Positions 16,403 through 25,254 of a DNA stretch of 64,000 nucleotides are shown one piece after another; the first letter of the stretch is position 1; every line of letters begins with the position of its first letter. Location: the NCBI GenBank assembly GCA_900547685.1, contig URHS01000009.1, positions 1 through 64,000 on the forward strand. The letters run 5' to 3'. Both the position numbers and the translations under genes were made by a program. The notes beneath the pieces are model-generated. The model searched no databases and was not told where the DNA came from. It was given only the letters and a program-made list of their open reading frames with translations. The stretch comes from an uncultured Blautia sp. (GTDB taxonomy: Bacteria > Bacillota > Clostridia > Lachnospirales > Lachnospiraceae).

Positions 16403-17716
16403 ATGGTTTATACGTGGAGTGAATTATTTTGGATTTTTTATATCTATTCCTTTATTGGATGGTGTGCGGGAGTCATTGCTAATGCTCTTCGCAGAAGACG
16501 GTTTGTAAATACAGGATTTTTAAATATTCCTCTTTGTCCGATTTATGGAATTATTGGAGTTGCGTACTGTATTTTCTTGCCGGAGCTGACGAACAAAATT
16601 TTCTTCCTGTTTCTGGGAGGATGTGCCATTGCATTTATCATCATTGTGGTAACCAGCTTTATTTTGGAAAGGGCATTTAATACAAAGTGGTGGGATTATA
16701 GTAAGAGACGTTTTCAGTTTCAGGGATATTTGAGTTTTATCCATTTAATATTTTTTGGCGTCAGCGCTGTAGTATGTATGTGTTTTATCAATCCATTGCT
16801 GGTGAAATTGATGCATTTTATTCCGAGTCAGGTTTTACTGGTTTTTGAGATTGTTTTCGGAATTATTTTGCTGATTGATACAATTTGTTGTGTGACAACA
16901 GTTCTGCAGATTAAACATACGATTAAGACACATAAGTTTGTGGATTATGTTCAGGGAGTTACAGAAAATTTTGGGAATGTACTGACAAGAAAAGTACAGC
17001 ATAGAATGGAAAAAGCTTATCCTAATATTGAGAAAGAGCGTATTATTCAGGCTGAAGAACCGAAAAAAGAGTCTAAAGTTTTTGCTGAAGGATGTTGTTT
17101 TTATAAAATCATAGGATTGTTTTTTATCGGAGCATTTTTAGGAGATGTTACGGAAACGATTTTTTGCCGTATTACAGCAGGCAGATGGATGAGTCGAAGC
17201 AGTGTTGTATATGGCCCGTTTAGTATTGTATGGGGACTTGGATGTGCTTGCTTGACTGCGTTTTTATATAAGTATAAGGATAAAAGCGATCGTTATATTT
17301 TCTTGTACGGAACAATTTTAGGCGGTGCTTATGAATATATCTGTAGCGTGTTTACTGAGCTGGTATTTGGAACAGTTTTCTGGGATTACAGTAAAATTCC
17401 TTTTAACTTAGGAGGACGTATTAATCTTTTATTCTGTTTCTTCTGGGGAATTGCAGCAGTGGTATGGTTGAAAATTTTGTATCCCATTTTTTCCGCTTGG
17501 ATTGAAAAGCTGCCTAAAAGAGGTGGTAAATTTATTATGTGGGCAGCTATTGTGTTTATGATAATCAATATGCTGATTTCAGCTCTTGCTCTTTATCGTT
17601 ACAATGACAGAATAGAAAATCCTGTTCCGAAAAATAATCTGGAAAAGATTTTAGATGAGCGCTTTGATGATGAAAGAATGGACAGGATTTATCCCAATGC
17701 AAAGAGAGGAAGATAA
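16403..17716 (+). CDS. CmpB-type membrane protein (PF06541), duplicated
   Basis: This 437-residue polytopic protein belongs to the family annotated as putative ABC transporter permease (ABC_trans_CmpB). The conserved unit appears twice: FIGWCAGVIANALRRRRFVNTGFL with WWDYSKRRFQFQGYLSF in the first half, and FIGAFLGDVTETIF with VYGPFSIVWG and FWDYSKIPFNLGGRINL in the second. About ten membrane segments are expected. No ATPase gene is nearby, so a transport role is only a family label. The ATG follows AGAGGAGAG. It starts an operon with the Nudix and cysteine hydrolase genes (gaps of 3 and 11 bases). Confidence 0.8.
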   Translation: MVYTWSELFWIFYIYSFIGWCAGVIANALRRRRFVNTGFLNIPLCPIYGIIGVAYCIFLPELTNKIFFLFLGGCAIAFIIIVVTSFILERAFNTKWWDYSKRRFQFQGYLSFIHLIFFGVSAVVCMCFINPLLVKLMHFIPSQVLLVFEIVFGIILLIDTICCVTTVLQIKHTIKTHKFVDYVQGVTENFGNVLTRKVQHRMEKAYPNIEKERIIQAEEPKKESKVFAEGCCFYKIIGLFFIGAFLGDVTETIFCRITAGRWMSRSSVVYGPFSIVWGLGCACLTAFLYKYKDKSDRYIFLYGTILGGAYEYICSVFTELVFGTVFWDYSKIPFNLGGRINLLFCFFWGIAAVVWLKILYPIFSAWIEKLPKRGGKFIMWAAIVFMIINMLISALALYRYNDRIENPVPKNNLEKILDERFDDERMDRIYPNAKRGR

Positions 17717-17719
17717 AAA

Positions 17720-18169
17720 ATGCATATCAATGAAATGACAGAGCTTATGAATATCTGTATGATTTATGATAATCATGGCAATGTATTGTTACAGAACAGG
17801 AGAAAGAAGAATTGGGCGGGAGTAGCATTTCCCGGTGGGCATGTAGAAAAAGGAGAAGCTTTAGTGCCATCCGTTATTCGGGAGATTAAAGAGGAAACAG
17901 GACTTGATATTCGGGAAGTAAAGCTTTGTGGAGTTAAGGAATGGTTTCGAGACGGTGTACGCTGTATGGTATTTTTTTATAAGACAAGTTGCTTTTCGGG
18001 AACATTGCAGTCCTCTGAAGAGGGTGAGGTTTTCTGGGCTCCTATAGATAAGATTTCAGAGTATCCATTGGCAAAAGATTTTGAGAAAAATTTAGAATTG
18101 TTTCATTCAGAAGAAATCAGTGAGTTATTTTATGAAGCAGGCGAAAAACATATTTTGAAAAAATATTAG
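17720..18169 (+). CDS. Nudix hydrolase
   Basis: The 149-residue protein carries a full Nudix box, G-H-V-E-K-G-E followed by REIKEETGL, which binds the metal for cutting nucleoside diphosphate derivatives. The surrounding sequence (LLQNRRKKNWAGVAFPGGHV) is like MutT-type 8-oxo-dGTP or related nucleotide hydrolases. The substrate is not certain. It starts three bases after the membrane protein gene stop and is the middle gene of the operon. Confidence 0.88.
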   Translation: MHINEMTELMNICMIYDNHGNVLLQNRRKKNWAGVAFPGGHVEKGEALVPSVIREIKEETGLDIREVKLCGVKEWFRDGVRCMVFFYKTSCFSGTLQSSEEGEVFWAPIDKISEYPLAKDFEKNLELFHSEEISELFYEAGEKHILKKY

Positions 18170-18180
18170 GAGGGTTTTCA

Positions 18181-18702
18181 ATGAGAGAATTGTTAGTAGT
18201 TGTGGATATGCAGACAGATTTTGTGGGCGGAGCTTTAGGCACAAAGGAAGCTCAAAATATTGTGGAAAATGTGGTTTCTAAGGTCAAATCAGCGAAAGAA
18301 TGTGGAAAAGATATTATTTTTACCATGGATACGCATCAGGAAAATTATTTGGAAACGCAGGAAGGAAAGAAGCTTCCGGTTGCTCATTGCATAAAAGGAA
18401 GTAAAGGATGGGAAATTATTCCGGAACTTCAGGAATTGACAAAAGACTGCATGATGGTGGAAAAGCCTTCTTTTGGGAGTACGCAACTGGCACATATTGC
18501 AGCCAGAGGACAGTATGAAAAAATTGAACTTGTCGGACTGTGTACAGATATTTGCGTAATTTCCAACGCTATGATATTGAAAACTTCACTTCCTGAGGCA
18601 GAGATTTCTGTAGATGCCAATTGTTGTGCAGGGGTATCACCGGAAAGTCATAGAAATGCTTTAGAAGCAATGAAAATGTGTCAGATAGAAATATTGATTT
18701 AA
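18181..18702 (+). CDS. Isochorismatase-fold cysteine hydrolase (nicotinamidase-like)
   Basis: The catalytic triad of the family is visible: Asp in VVDMQTDFVGG, Lys in VEKPSFGS, and Cys in VGLCTDICVISNA. A DTHQENY stretch, with the metal-binding DxH of nicotinamidases, follows the first strand. Nicotinamidase (nicotinamide to nicotinate, NAD salvage) is the best guess; other small amides are possible. AGGAGG lies nine bases ahead of the ATG. Last gene of its operon. Confidence 0.85.
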   Translation: MRELLVVVDMQTDFVGGALGTKEAQNIVENVVSKVKSAKECGKDIIFTMDTHQENYLETQEGKKLPVAHCIKGSKGWEIIPELQELTKDCMMVEKPSFGSTQLAHIAARGQYEKIELVGLCTDICVISNAMILKTSLPEAEISVDANCCAGVSPESHRNALEAMKMCQIEILI

Positions 18703-18709
18703 ATGTATG

Positions 18710-18754
18710 TAGGGTATCAAAAGTATTTGCAAAGTGCAGTCTTTTGATACCCTA
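18710..18754. terminator. Bidirectional terminator
   Basis: A 14-base perfect stem, TAGGGTATCAAAAG with CTTTTGATACCCTA, lies between the convergent hydrolase and histidine kinase genes. Confidence 0.75.
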
Positions 18755-18762
18755 TATTAATT

Positions 18763-21000
18763 CTATTGTTTTAGAAAAGTTATCTCAGCTGTGAATAAGT
18801 CAGCGTCTGTGGAAATTTCCAATCGGCCGCCCTGCAGTTCTGTAAAGCTTTTTGCAATGGCAAGACCAAGGCCGCTGCCTTCTGTATTTCTGGACACATC
18901 TCCTCTTACAAAGCGTTCTGTAATTTCATTTGGGTTGAAATTCAGCTCTGTGGCAGAGATGTTTTTCATAATGATTTTTACATGATTTTCTGTATTTTCC
19001 ATAGTAACATATACTCGTGTTCGGGGCATTGCATATTTTGTAATATTTACAATCAGATTTTCAAACACACGATAGGTTCTCTGGCTGTCCAGAGGCAGGA
19101 TGACTTTTTCTTCCGGAAGCTGCCAGCGGAAAATCAAATCTGTTGCATCAATTTTATCCTGAAGCTCCAGTTTTACTTGCCGCATAAGGCTGACAATATC
19201 AACATCCATAATGTTTAAAGTGACGGTTTTGCTTGTTGCTTTGCTGACTTCAAATAAATCTTCAATCAAGACTTTTAACCGGTTTGCTTTTGTATCCAGT
19301 ATTTCAGTATATTTGCGTCTGTCTTCTTCTGATAAATTTTCATTTTTCAAAAGGTCAACATAAGTGATAATTGCTGTAAGCGGAGTTTTCAAATCATGAG
19401 AAACATTGGTAATTAAATCAGTTTTCATTTTTGTGCTTTTTACTTCTTCATCTACTGCTTTTTTAAATCCGGTTTGGATTTTGCCGATTTCATCACGGAA
19501 TGGTTCAAATATACCTAAATCTTCAGGAATTGTACCATTTAAGTTTCCTTTTGCCAGTTCATTGGTTGCTTCTAATAAGAGCTGGTACTGGTCTTGGATT
19601 TTTCTCAAATACTTTCTGAGAAGGAAGAACAGTACAACGGAGTAGGCGATTAAAACACCAATTCCCCAGAACCAGAATAAACTGATAAAACCTAAAATAA
19701 TAAAGTTGATTAGAATAACTTTAAATAAAATTCTGTTCGTGTTTCCCCGAAGGTCTATATGAAGTAAAGAGTGAATAACTTTTTCTATCTGTTTTTTGAG
19801 CCATGGATATATGCGGTAAATGAGAACATTTTCTTTTATATAAGTTTTGGGACCCAGAATAAAAATTCTGCGGGCACAGCCGGCAGCCCAGTAACAGGTA
19901 GCAAAGATACCAATCCAGCCCAATAATCCCCATAAGTATTGCAGGGTATTAGCAAGAAATTCAGGAGAGCCGATACTGGTCAATACATTGTAAATTGCCT
20001 GCTGACTGAGATTATTGGAGTTGTATGCTACAGCCATAGCCAGGGTAATAACTGTGCAGGATACAGCGGATACAAGCTCAAATGGTACTGCGAATATTTT
20101 TTCTTTTTTCCAGTTGAAAAACGGAAAAGATGGAAGAATAAAGGCAATAATGGATACAATTCCCATCAGTGTTGCTAAGACAACAGCCAAATCATCTTCA
20201 GTGTTTCTCTCATAATAGTCAGTCTGGTGAATAAATTGAGGCTGTGCGCTTTTTAACGCTTTTAAATTTTCAGTTGTCATGGCAAAATAGTAAATTCTGT
20301 TCTGGGGTTTTTGGAATTCTTTGTTGTAGTCATAGTTTTCGTCATATTCAGAAGCAGGATTGGATTTTGCACTTTTATTTAAAACTTGTGAAGTATTAGT
20401 TTGTTCATGAGAAAGGAAATTGGTAAAGGTAATATTTCCGCTTTCTCCATAGCCGATTGCACCTAGAAATGCATAATCACAGTCTGTATCTAAAACATTA
20501 TTTTCTTGATAATTTGATAAAAGAGAAGATAAAGAATTTTCTTCTTTATCAGAACCTCTATTGCTGTCTAGAATTTCTTCGCTTTGAGCGTCCATAACTT
20601 CGTATTCTATATAAGGGCGAAGAAAAGTAAAACGATGATTCCATTCGTTGTATTGATCATTTAAGTCATCAGAAGCCCATTCCCATGACTCATCATGGCT
20701 ATAATCGCTTTCATCTTCGTCATCGGACGCCTCATGTTCCCCATAAGGAAAAAAGATGTCAAAAGGTATCAGTGTTGTCTGATTTTCCCCTTGAACTTCT
20801 TCTGCGTGAAGAACATAGCTGCTTTCTACCAGAAGGTCCGGCAGATTGGAGGATGAAAATGGAAAGCTATATCCATCTGCTCCTCGCTGTTGTTTAATGT
20901 AATGTGGTCTTATAATCATCATTGCCAGAGAGGGCAGGAGTATTACAAGACATACAATAATAAGGGTTATTTTATGATAGTTTTTCGATTTTATATCCAA
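18763..21000 (-). CDS. Sensor histidine kinase with large extracellular domain
   Basis: The protein is 745 residues long. One N-terminal membrane segment (about 9-28) is followed by about 235 residues outside the cell rich in Asp, Glu and Ser, then four or more membrane segments (about 270-450), a HAMP-like linker, the HisKA box (ITNVSHDLKTPLTAI, phospho-acceptor His near 525) and the ATPase domain (N box ENLIVNITKYA, G box GSGLGLAIAKSF). The N box has NITKYA where NALKYS is usual. The start is a TTG overlapping the regulator gene by 29 bases, with AAAGGTGG eight bases ahead. It pairs with the response regulator upstream. The multi-pass middle suggests membrane or envelope sensing; the signal is unknown. 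Confidence 0.85.
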   Translation of the reverse strand: MDIKSKNYHKITLIIVCLVILLPSLAMMIIRPHYIKQQRGADGYSFPFSSSNLPDLLVESSYVLHAEEVQGENQTTLIPFDIFFPYGEHEASDDEDESDYSHDESWEWASDDLNDQYNEWNHRFTFLRPYIEYEVMDAQSEEILDSNRGSDKEENSLSSLLSNYQENNVLDTDCDYAFLGAIGYGESGNITFTNFLSHEQTNTSQVLNKSAKSNPASEYDENYDYNKEFQKPQNRIYYFAMTTENLKALKSAQPQFIHQTDYYERNTEDDLAVVLATLMGIVSIIAFILPSFPFFNWKKEKIFAVPFELVSAVSCTVITLAMAVAYNSNNLSQQAIYNVLTSIGSPEFLANTLQYLWGLLGWIGIFATCYWAAGCARRIFILGPKTYIKENVLIYRIYPWLKKQIEKVIHSLLHIDLRGNTNRILFKVILINFIILGFISLFWFWGIGVLIAYSVVLFFLLRKYLRKIQDQYQLLLEATNELAKGNLNGTIPEDLGIFEPFRDEIGKIQTGFKKAVDEEVKSTKMKTDLITNVSHDLKTPLTAIITYVDLLKNENLSEEDRRKYTEILDTKANRLKVLIEDLFEVSKATSKTVTLNIMDVDIVSLMRQVKLELQDKIDATDLIFRWQLPEEKVILPLDSQRTYRVFENLIVNITKYAMPRTRVYVTMENTENHVKIIMKNISATELNFNPNEITERFVRGDVSRNTEGSGLGLAIAKSFTELQGGRLEISTDADLFTAEITFLKQ

Positions 21001-21685
21001 CTCCCCACACCACCTTTAAATATTTTGGTTCCTTCGGATTAATCTCGATTTTCTCACGAATATTTCGCACGTGGACCATGACAGTTTCTGTATTGATTGC
21101 CCGTTCATTCCATACACGCTCGTAAATTTCATCAGCCGAGAATACTCTGCCCGGATTTTTTATAAGTAACAGAAGAATTTTAAACTCCATGGGAGTCATT
21201 TTTACAGGGGTATCATCTACCCGCACTTCAAAGGTATTTTCGTTGACTTCCAGACCGCCTATGGTATAAATGGTGTCGGTATGTTCACTTTCCTTTGCCT
21301 GAAGTTTTTCCATGAACTTGCGGTATCTGCGCATCTGAGAATTTACTCTTGCCATAAGCTCCATAGGAGTAAAAGGTTTTGTAACGTAATCATCTGCACC
21401 GATGTTCAATCCCATAATTTTATCTACTTCTTCAGATTTTGCAGAAAGCATAATTATAGGGAAATCGTGTTTTTCTCTTAATTTAATGGTCATAGTAATA
21501 CCATCCATGCGCGGCATCATAATATCTACAATGGCAAGATGAATTTCTTCCTTTTCTACAACCTCTAGTCCCTCGATACCATCTGCTGCCATGAAAACTT
21601 CATAGCCCTGACTTTTTAGGTAGATAGCAACGCCTTCACGAATATCCTTGTCATCTTCTACAATTAAGATATGATTCATTTCCAT
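20972..21685 (-). CDS. OmpR/PhoB-type response regulator
   Basis: The receiver domain shows the acidic pair (VEDD), the phospho-acceptor Asp in IVDIMMPRMDG, Ser in MLSAKS and the Lys of YVTKPFTP. The C-terminal winged helix (TPMEFKILLLLIKNPGRVFSADEIYERVW, VMVHVRNIREKIE) is typical of DNA-binding OmpR regulators. The 237-residue length is normal. ATG at 21685 follows CAGGAG by eight bases. It is the first gene of the two-component operon. Confidence 0.92.
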   Translation of the reverse strand: MEMNHILIVEDDKDIREGVAIYLKSQGYEVFMAADGIEGLEVVEKEEIHLAIVDIMMPRMDGITMTIKLREKHDFPIIMLSAKSEEVDKIMGLNIGADDYVTKPFTPMELMARVNSQMRRYRKFMEKLQAKESEHTDTIYTIGGLEVNENTFEVRVDDTPVKMTPMEFKILLLLIKNPGRVFSADEIYERVWNERAINTETVMVHVRNIREKIEINPKEPKYLKVVWGVGYKIEKLS

Positions 21686-21769
21686 GATGTTTTCTCCTGT
21701 TCCTCTGTCTGTAACAGATATTAAAATATAAATATAAAAAGTGATGTGTAAAAAAATATAAGAATTTCT

Positions 21770-21810
21770 AAAGAAAACCTTCGCAAATTATATAGTACAA
21801 AATGCGAAGG
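21770..21810 (-). terminator. Terminator after aroC
   Basis: Read on the minus strand, CCTTCGCA and TGCGAAGG form a stem, followed by TTTTCTTT. It lies just after the aroC stop. Confidence 0.7.
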
Positions 21811-21819
21811 CCTTAAATA

Positions 21820-22923
21820 TTATTTCTGAAAGAATTCTTTGATTTTGTCCAACCGAGTAGTCATACTTGCCAACATAAAATCTAAGATTACCAGCGCTGC
21901 CATGGATTCTACTACCACAACGGCTCTTGGAACAATAATCGGATCGTGTCTTCCGTGAATTTCAATTTCAATGTTTTCTCCCTGACGATTTACAGTCTTT
22001 TGTGGGGCTGCAATAGAAGGAGTTGGTTTAAAGGCAGCGCGAAATACAATGTCGCAGCCATCGCTCATTCCCCCTGTAATACCACCGGAATGGTTGCTGT
22101 ATTTTTGGCGGCAGCCCTTTTCATCTACATAGTAGCCGTCATTATTCTGTAAACCTGTAGAGTTTGCAACATTCATACCATCTCCGATTTCAAAACCTTT
22201 TACAGCTCCAATCGAGAAGATTGCTTTTGCAAGAGCAGCATCCAGCTTTTCAAAAGCAGGTTCACCAATTCCGGCAGGAACACCGCTTATGATACACTCC
22301 ACCATACCTCCTGAAGAGTTACATTCCTTCATACATTGCTCAAGGTAATTCTGTGCTTTTTCGGCTGCATGAGCGTCCGGCATGTAAAGCGGATTTTTCT
22401 GAATTTCTTCTTTGTTAAAGTTATTTGGATTAATTGTTACAGGGCCTATGGCGCTGGTATAGGCACAGATAGAAATCCCCAGTTCTTTTAAAAGCTTTGA
22501 AGCCACAGCACCGGCAGCAACTCTGCCAATGGTTTCTCTGCCTGAGGAACGACCACCTCCGCGATAATCACGAAAACCATATTTGATATCATAATTTAAG
22601 TCTGCATGACCGGGACGGTAATACTGTGCGATTTCACTGTAATCTTTGGAACGCTGGTCTTTGTTGTGAACCATCAAAGAAATCGGTGTACCGGTAGTTT
22701 TTCCTTCAAATACACCGGACAAAATTTCTACAGCATCATCTTCCTGGCGTTTAGTTGTATAGCGAGATTGTCCCGGTTTTCTGCGGTTGAGATATCTCTG
22801 GATATCTTCTTCGTTAAGTGAAAGACCGGCAGGACATCCGTCAATGACAACACCAATTCCTTTTCCATGTGACTCTCCCCATGTACTGATACGGAATATA
22901 TTTCCTAATGTAGAACCATACAT
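21820..22923 (-). CDS. aroC: Chorismate synthase
   Basis: This enzyme removes phosphate from 5-enolpyruvylshikimate-3-phosphate to give chorismate, the branch point for aromatic amino acids, using reduced FMN. Family motifs are clear: FRISTWGESHGKGIGVVIDGCPAG, RPGHADLNYDIKYGFRDYRGGGRSSGRET and DPIIVPRA near the end. The length of 367 residues is usual. The ATG at 22923 follows GGGAGG by seven bases; an in-frame TTG six bases earlier is less likely. No other aromatic-pathway gene is adjacent. A small DUF1294 gene ends 20 bases upstream. Confidence 0.96.
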   Translation of the reverse strand: MYGSTLGNIFRISTWGESHGKGIGVVIDGCPAGLSLNEEDIQRYLNRRKPGQSRYTTKRQEDDAVEILSGVFEGKTTGTPISLMVHNKDQRSKDYSEIAQYYRPGHADLNYDIKYGFRDYRGGGRSSGRETIGRVAAGAVASKLLKELGISICAYTSAIGPVTINPNNFNKEEIQKNPLYMPDAHAAEKAQNYLEQCMKECNSSGGMVECIISGVPAGIGEPAFEKLDAALAKAIFSIGAVKGFEIGDGMNVANSTGLQNNDGYYVDEKGCRQKYSNHSGGITGGMSDGCDIVFRAAFKPTPSIAAPQKTVNRQGENIEIEIHGRHDPIIVPRAVVVVESMAALVILDFMLASMTTRLDKIKEFFQK

Positions 22924-22942
22924 AAACAAACCTCCCTTTAAA

Positions 22943-23215
22943 TTAAAAAGCAGTGTAAGCTATAATAGCAGCGATTGCCTGTACCAGCAGTATGATAGGA
23001 AGTCCTATGGTAAACTTTAAATGTTTCGTCTTATGACGAAACAGGCGCATACCACAGATAGCTCCCAGAGAACCGCCGCATACTGCAATACCTAAAAGTG
23101 TGTTTTCCGATATTCTCCATTGATGCGTTTTTGCTTTTTGTTTGTCAACGCCGAAGCAGATAAATGCCAGTAGGTTGACAGCAACTAAATACATCATAAT
23201 ATTTTTAACAATCAA
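22943..23215 (-). CDS. DUF1294 family small membrane protein
   Basis: A 90-residue protein with membrane segments at both ends and the DUF1294 middle: FGVDKQKAKTHQWRISE, GGSLGAICGM, LFRHKTKHLKFTIGLP. The function of the family is unknown. It lies between asparaginase (gap of four bases) and aroC and is probably co-transcribed with them. Confidence 0.88.
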   Translation of the reverse strand: MIVKNIMMYLVAVNLLAFICFGVDKQKAKTHQWRISENTLLGIAVCGGSLGAICGMRLFRHKTKHLKFTIGLPIILLVQAIAAIIAYTAF

Positions 23216-23219
23216 TTTT

Positions 23220-24230
23220 TTACTCCTTTGTGCTTGTCAGGTTGATTTCGCCTGCAAGATTTTTGTAGAACATTTCTTCGATTTTTTTTCTTTCCCAGTG
23301 TTTTCCTAAAATCCACATGACTTTTGTAACAACGGCTTCTGTGCTCATGTCATAGGCTTCAAAGACGCCTGCTTCCAGAGCTGCTTTTCCTGTCTCATAG
23401 AGGGATAAATTGCTTCCTTCGTAAGGACATTGACTTTTTACAACCACAATCATTCCCTTTTGGATAACGTCTCTTAAATCATTCATGACTTCAGAAGACA
23501 GGGAAGGAATTCCACCCATTCCAAAAGCTTCAATAATTAGTCCGCGATAGCCCTGTTCATAAAGAAACTGGAAAATCTTTCCATCGAATCCGGGAACAAG
23601 TTTAATGAGAAAAACTTTTTCTTCTAAACGGCGCTCCAGCACGCAGCTTCCGGTAGGACCGGGAATGTAAGAACGCTGAATGTCCAATCCACGAGAATTA
23701 ATTTCTCCTACATAAGGATAGTTAATACTTTCAAAGGCATGAAAACTGGTAGTACGTACTTTGGAAGCTCTTGTTCCCAGAATAACCTTGCGGTTAAAGG
23801 CAAGGAAAATACCGGGCATTCCGCTTCCTGCCATGTGAATGGCACAGCGGCAGTTTTCTACGGCATCTGCCAGAGGATTTAAAATAGAAAGCTGGCTGCC
23901 GGTAATCACTACAGGGATCGGAATATTTAAAAGCATAAAAGACAGGGCAGAAGCCGTGTAGGCCATAGTATCTGTACCATGAAAAATAACAATTCCATCG
24001 TAAGAGGTATATTTTTCATAAATGGTTTCTGCCATAGTCTGCCAGTTGGAAGGCTGTATATTTGCGCTGTCCAACTGGAAAAGTTCATAAAAATCTACAT
24101 CATATAAATTGGTGATATCTGAAATATAAGACAAGATATCATTGCTGGAAAGACCGGGAACCAGCCCCTTTTCATTTTGCACACAGGCAAGGGTACCTCC
24201 GGTGGTAATAATCAAAATTTTCTTTTTCAT
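23220..24230 (-). CDS. L-asparaginase, type I (cytoplasmic)
   Basis: Asparaginase hydrolyses asparagine to aspartate and ammonia. Both signature threonines are present: TTGGTLA at the start and FHGTDTMAYTASALSFM at about residues 85-100. The 336-residue length and lack of a signal peptide fit the cytosolic AnsA type. Its start shares one base with the stop of the methyltransferase gene upstream, a coupled pair. The C-terminal allosteric-type domain (GLIIEAFGMGGIPS) is intact. Confidence 0.92.
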   Translation of the reverse strand: MKKKILIITTGGTLACVQNEKGLVPGLSSNDILSYISDITNLYDVDFYELFQLDSANIQPSNWQTMAETIYEKYTSYDGIVIFHGTDTMAYTASALSFMLLNIPIPVVITGSQLSILNPLADAVENCRCAIHMAGSGMPGIFLAFNRKVILGTRASKVRTTSFHAFESINYPYVGEINSRGLDIQRSYIPGPTGSCVLERRLEEKVFLIKLVPGFDGKIFQFLYEQGYRGLIIEAFGMGGIPSLSSEVMNDLRDVIQKGMIVVVKSQCPYEGSNLSLYETGKAALEAGVFEAYDMSTEAVVTKVMWILGKHWERKKIEEMFYKNLAGEINLTSTKE

Positions 24231-25093
24231 TATTTTTTACTCTCCCAGCGACCGGAAGCACCGCAGGGAAGTACCAGATTTGTCTGGGTAACAGGAAGTC
24301 CGATTTCCTGTGAGTCTACGGTACCGTTGAATTTCTTTAATTCTGTTGCAAGCATATAGGTAAGTACAGCAGGAGCAAGTCCTGTTGTATAAGAGTTTAC
24401 AAGGAAAAACAGCGGTTCATCAGAGAGTATCTGCGTACATAGTTTAATCAGGGGATGAATGGCATCCTCGATTTTCCAGATTTCACCCTTAGGACCTCTG
24501 CCGTAAGAAGGAGGGTCCATAATAATGGCGTCATATTTGTTTCCTCTGCGAATTTCTCTTTCTACAAATTTTACACAGTCATCTACCAGCCAGCGGATAG
24601 GTGCATCTTTTAATCCGGAAGATACGGCATTTTCCTTTGCCCACGCTACCATTCCCTTAGAAGCGTCTACATGAGTAACGGAAGCGCCGGCAGCAGCAGC
24701 AGCTAAAGTTGCACCTCCTGTGTAAGCGAAAAGGTTTAAAACTTTAATGGGGTGACCTGCATTTCTGATTTTTTCAGAAAACCAGTCCCAGTTGGCTGCC
24801 TGTTCAGGAAAAAGCCCTGTGTGTTTAAAACTAAAAGGTTTTAAGTTAAAAGTCAGGCTTTTATATTGAATAGTCCACTGCTCCGGCAAATCAAAGAATT
24901 CCCATTCTCCGCCGCCTTTTTTGCTTCTGTGGTAATGGCCGTTCATACGTTTCCAGCCTTTATGTGTTTTTGGGGTGTCCCAGATAACCTGAGGGTCAGG
25001 ACGTACTAAAAGGTAGTCTCCCCATCTTTCTAATTTTTCTCCTTTTGAGGTATCTATGATTTCATAATCTTTCCATTGATCTGCAATCCACAT
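24230..25093 (-). CDS. Class I SAM-dependent methyltransferase (RlmI-like)
   Basis: The SAM-binding motif VLNLFAYTGGATLAAAAAGA, the following acidic strand (HVDASKGM) and the catalytic IIMDPPSYGRG motif place this 287-residue protein with the RlmI/RlmK-like enzymes that methylate ribosomal RNA. The N-terminal PUA domain of RlmI is missing, so the exact target base is open. It is the first gene of a set running through asparaginase, DUF1294 and aroC on the minus strand. Confidence 0.85.
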   Translation of the reverse strand: MWIADQWKDYEIIDTSKGEKLERWGDYLLVRPDPQVIWDTPKTHKGWKRMNGHYHRSKKGGGEWEFFDLPEQWTIQYKSLTFNLKPFSFKHTGLFPEQAANWDWFSEKIRNAGHPIKVLNLFAYTGGATLAAAAAGASVTHVDASKGMVAWAKENAVSSGLKDAPIRWLVDDCVKFVEREIRRGNKYDAIIMDPPSYGRGPKGEIWKIEDAIHPLIKLCTQILSDEPLFFLVNSYTTGLAPAVLTYMLATELKKFNGTVDSQEIGLPVTQTNLVLPCGASGRWESKK

Positions 25094-25184
25094 ATTTTAA
25101 TCCTTCCTAATTATATAATTCATACAGGCTCTTTATCCTACTTAGTATAACAGAACCCCTAAGAGCAGGCAACAGCGGAATTTA

Positions 25185-25213
25185 TTGAAATGTACAGGAT
25201 GTGATGATATGAT
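25185..25213 (+). promoter_or_regulatory. Sigma-A promoter for MFS gene
   Basis: TTGAAA and TATGAT are separated by 17 bases. Transcription would begin near 25220, almost at the ATG of 25222, which argues against that codon as the MFS start. A five-codon open frame (25241-25258, MKEKV) precedes and overlaps the ATG at 25255. Confidence 0.6.
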
Positions 25214-25254
25214 TATCTATAATGAAAATCAAGGAGGAATATGAAGGAAAAAGT

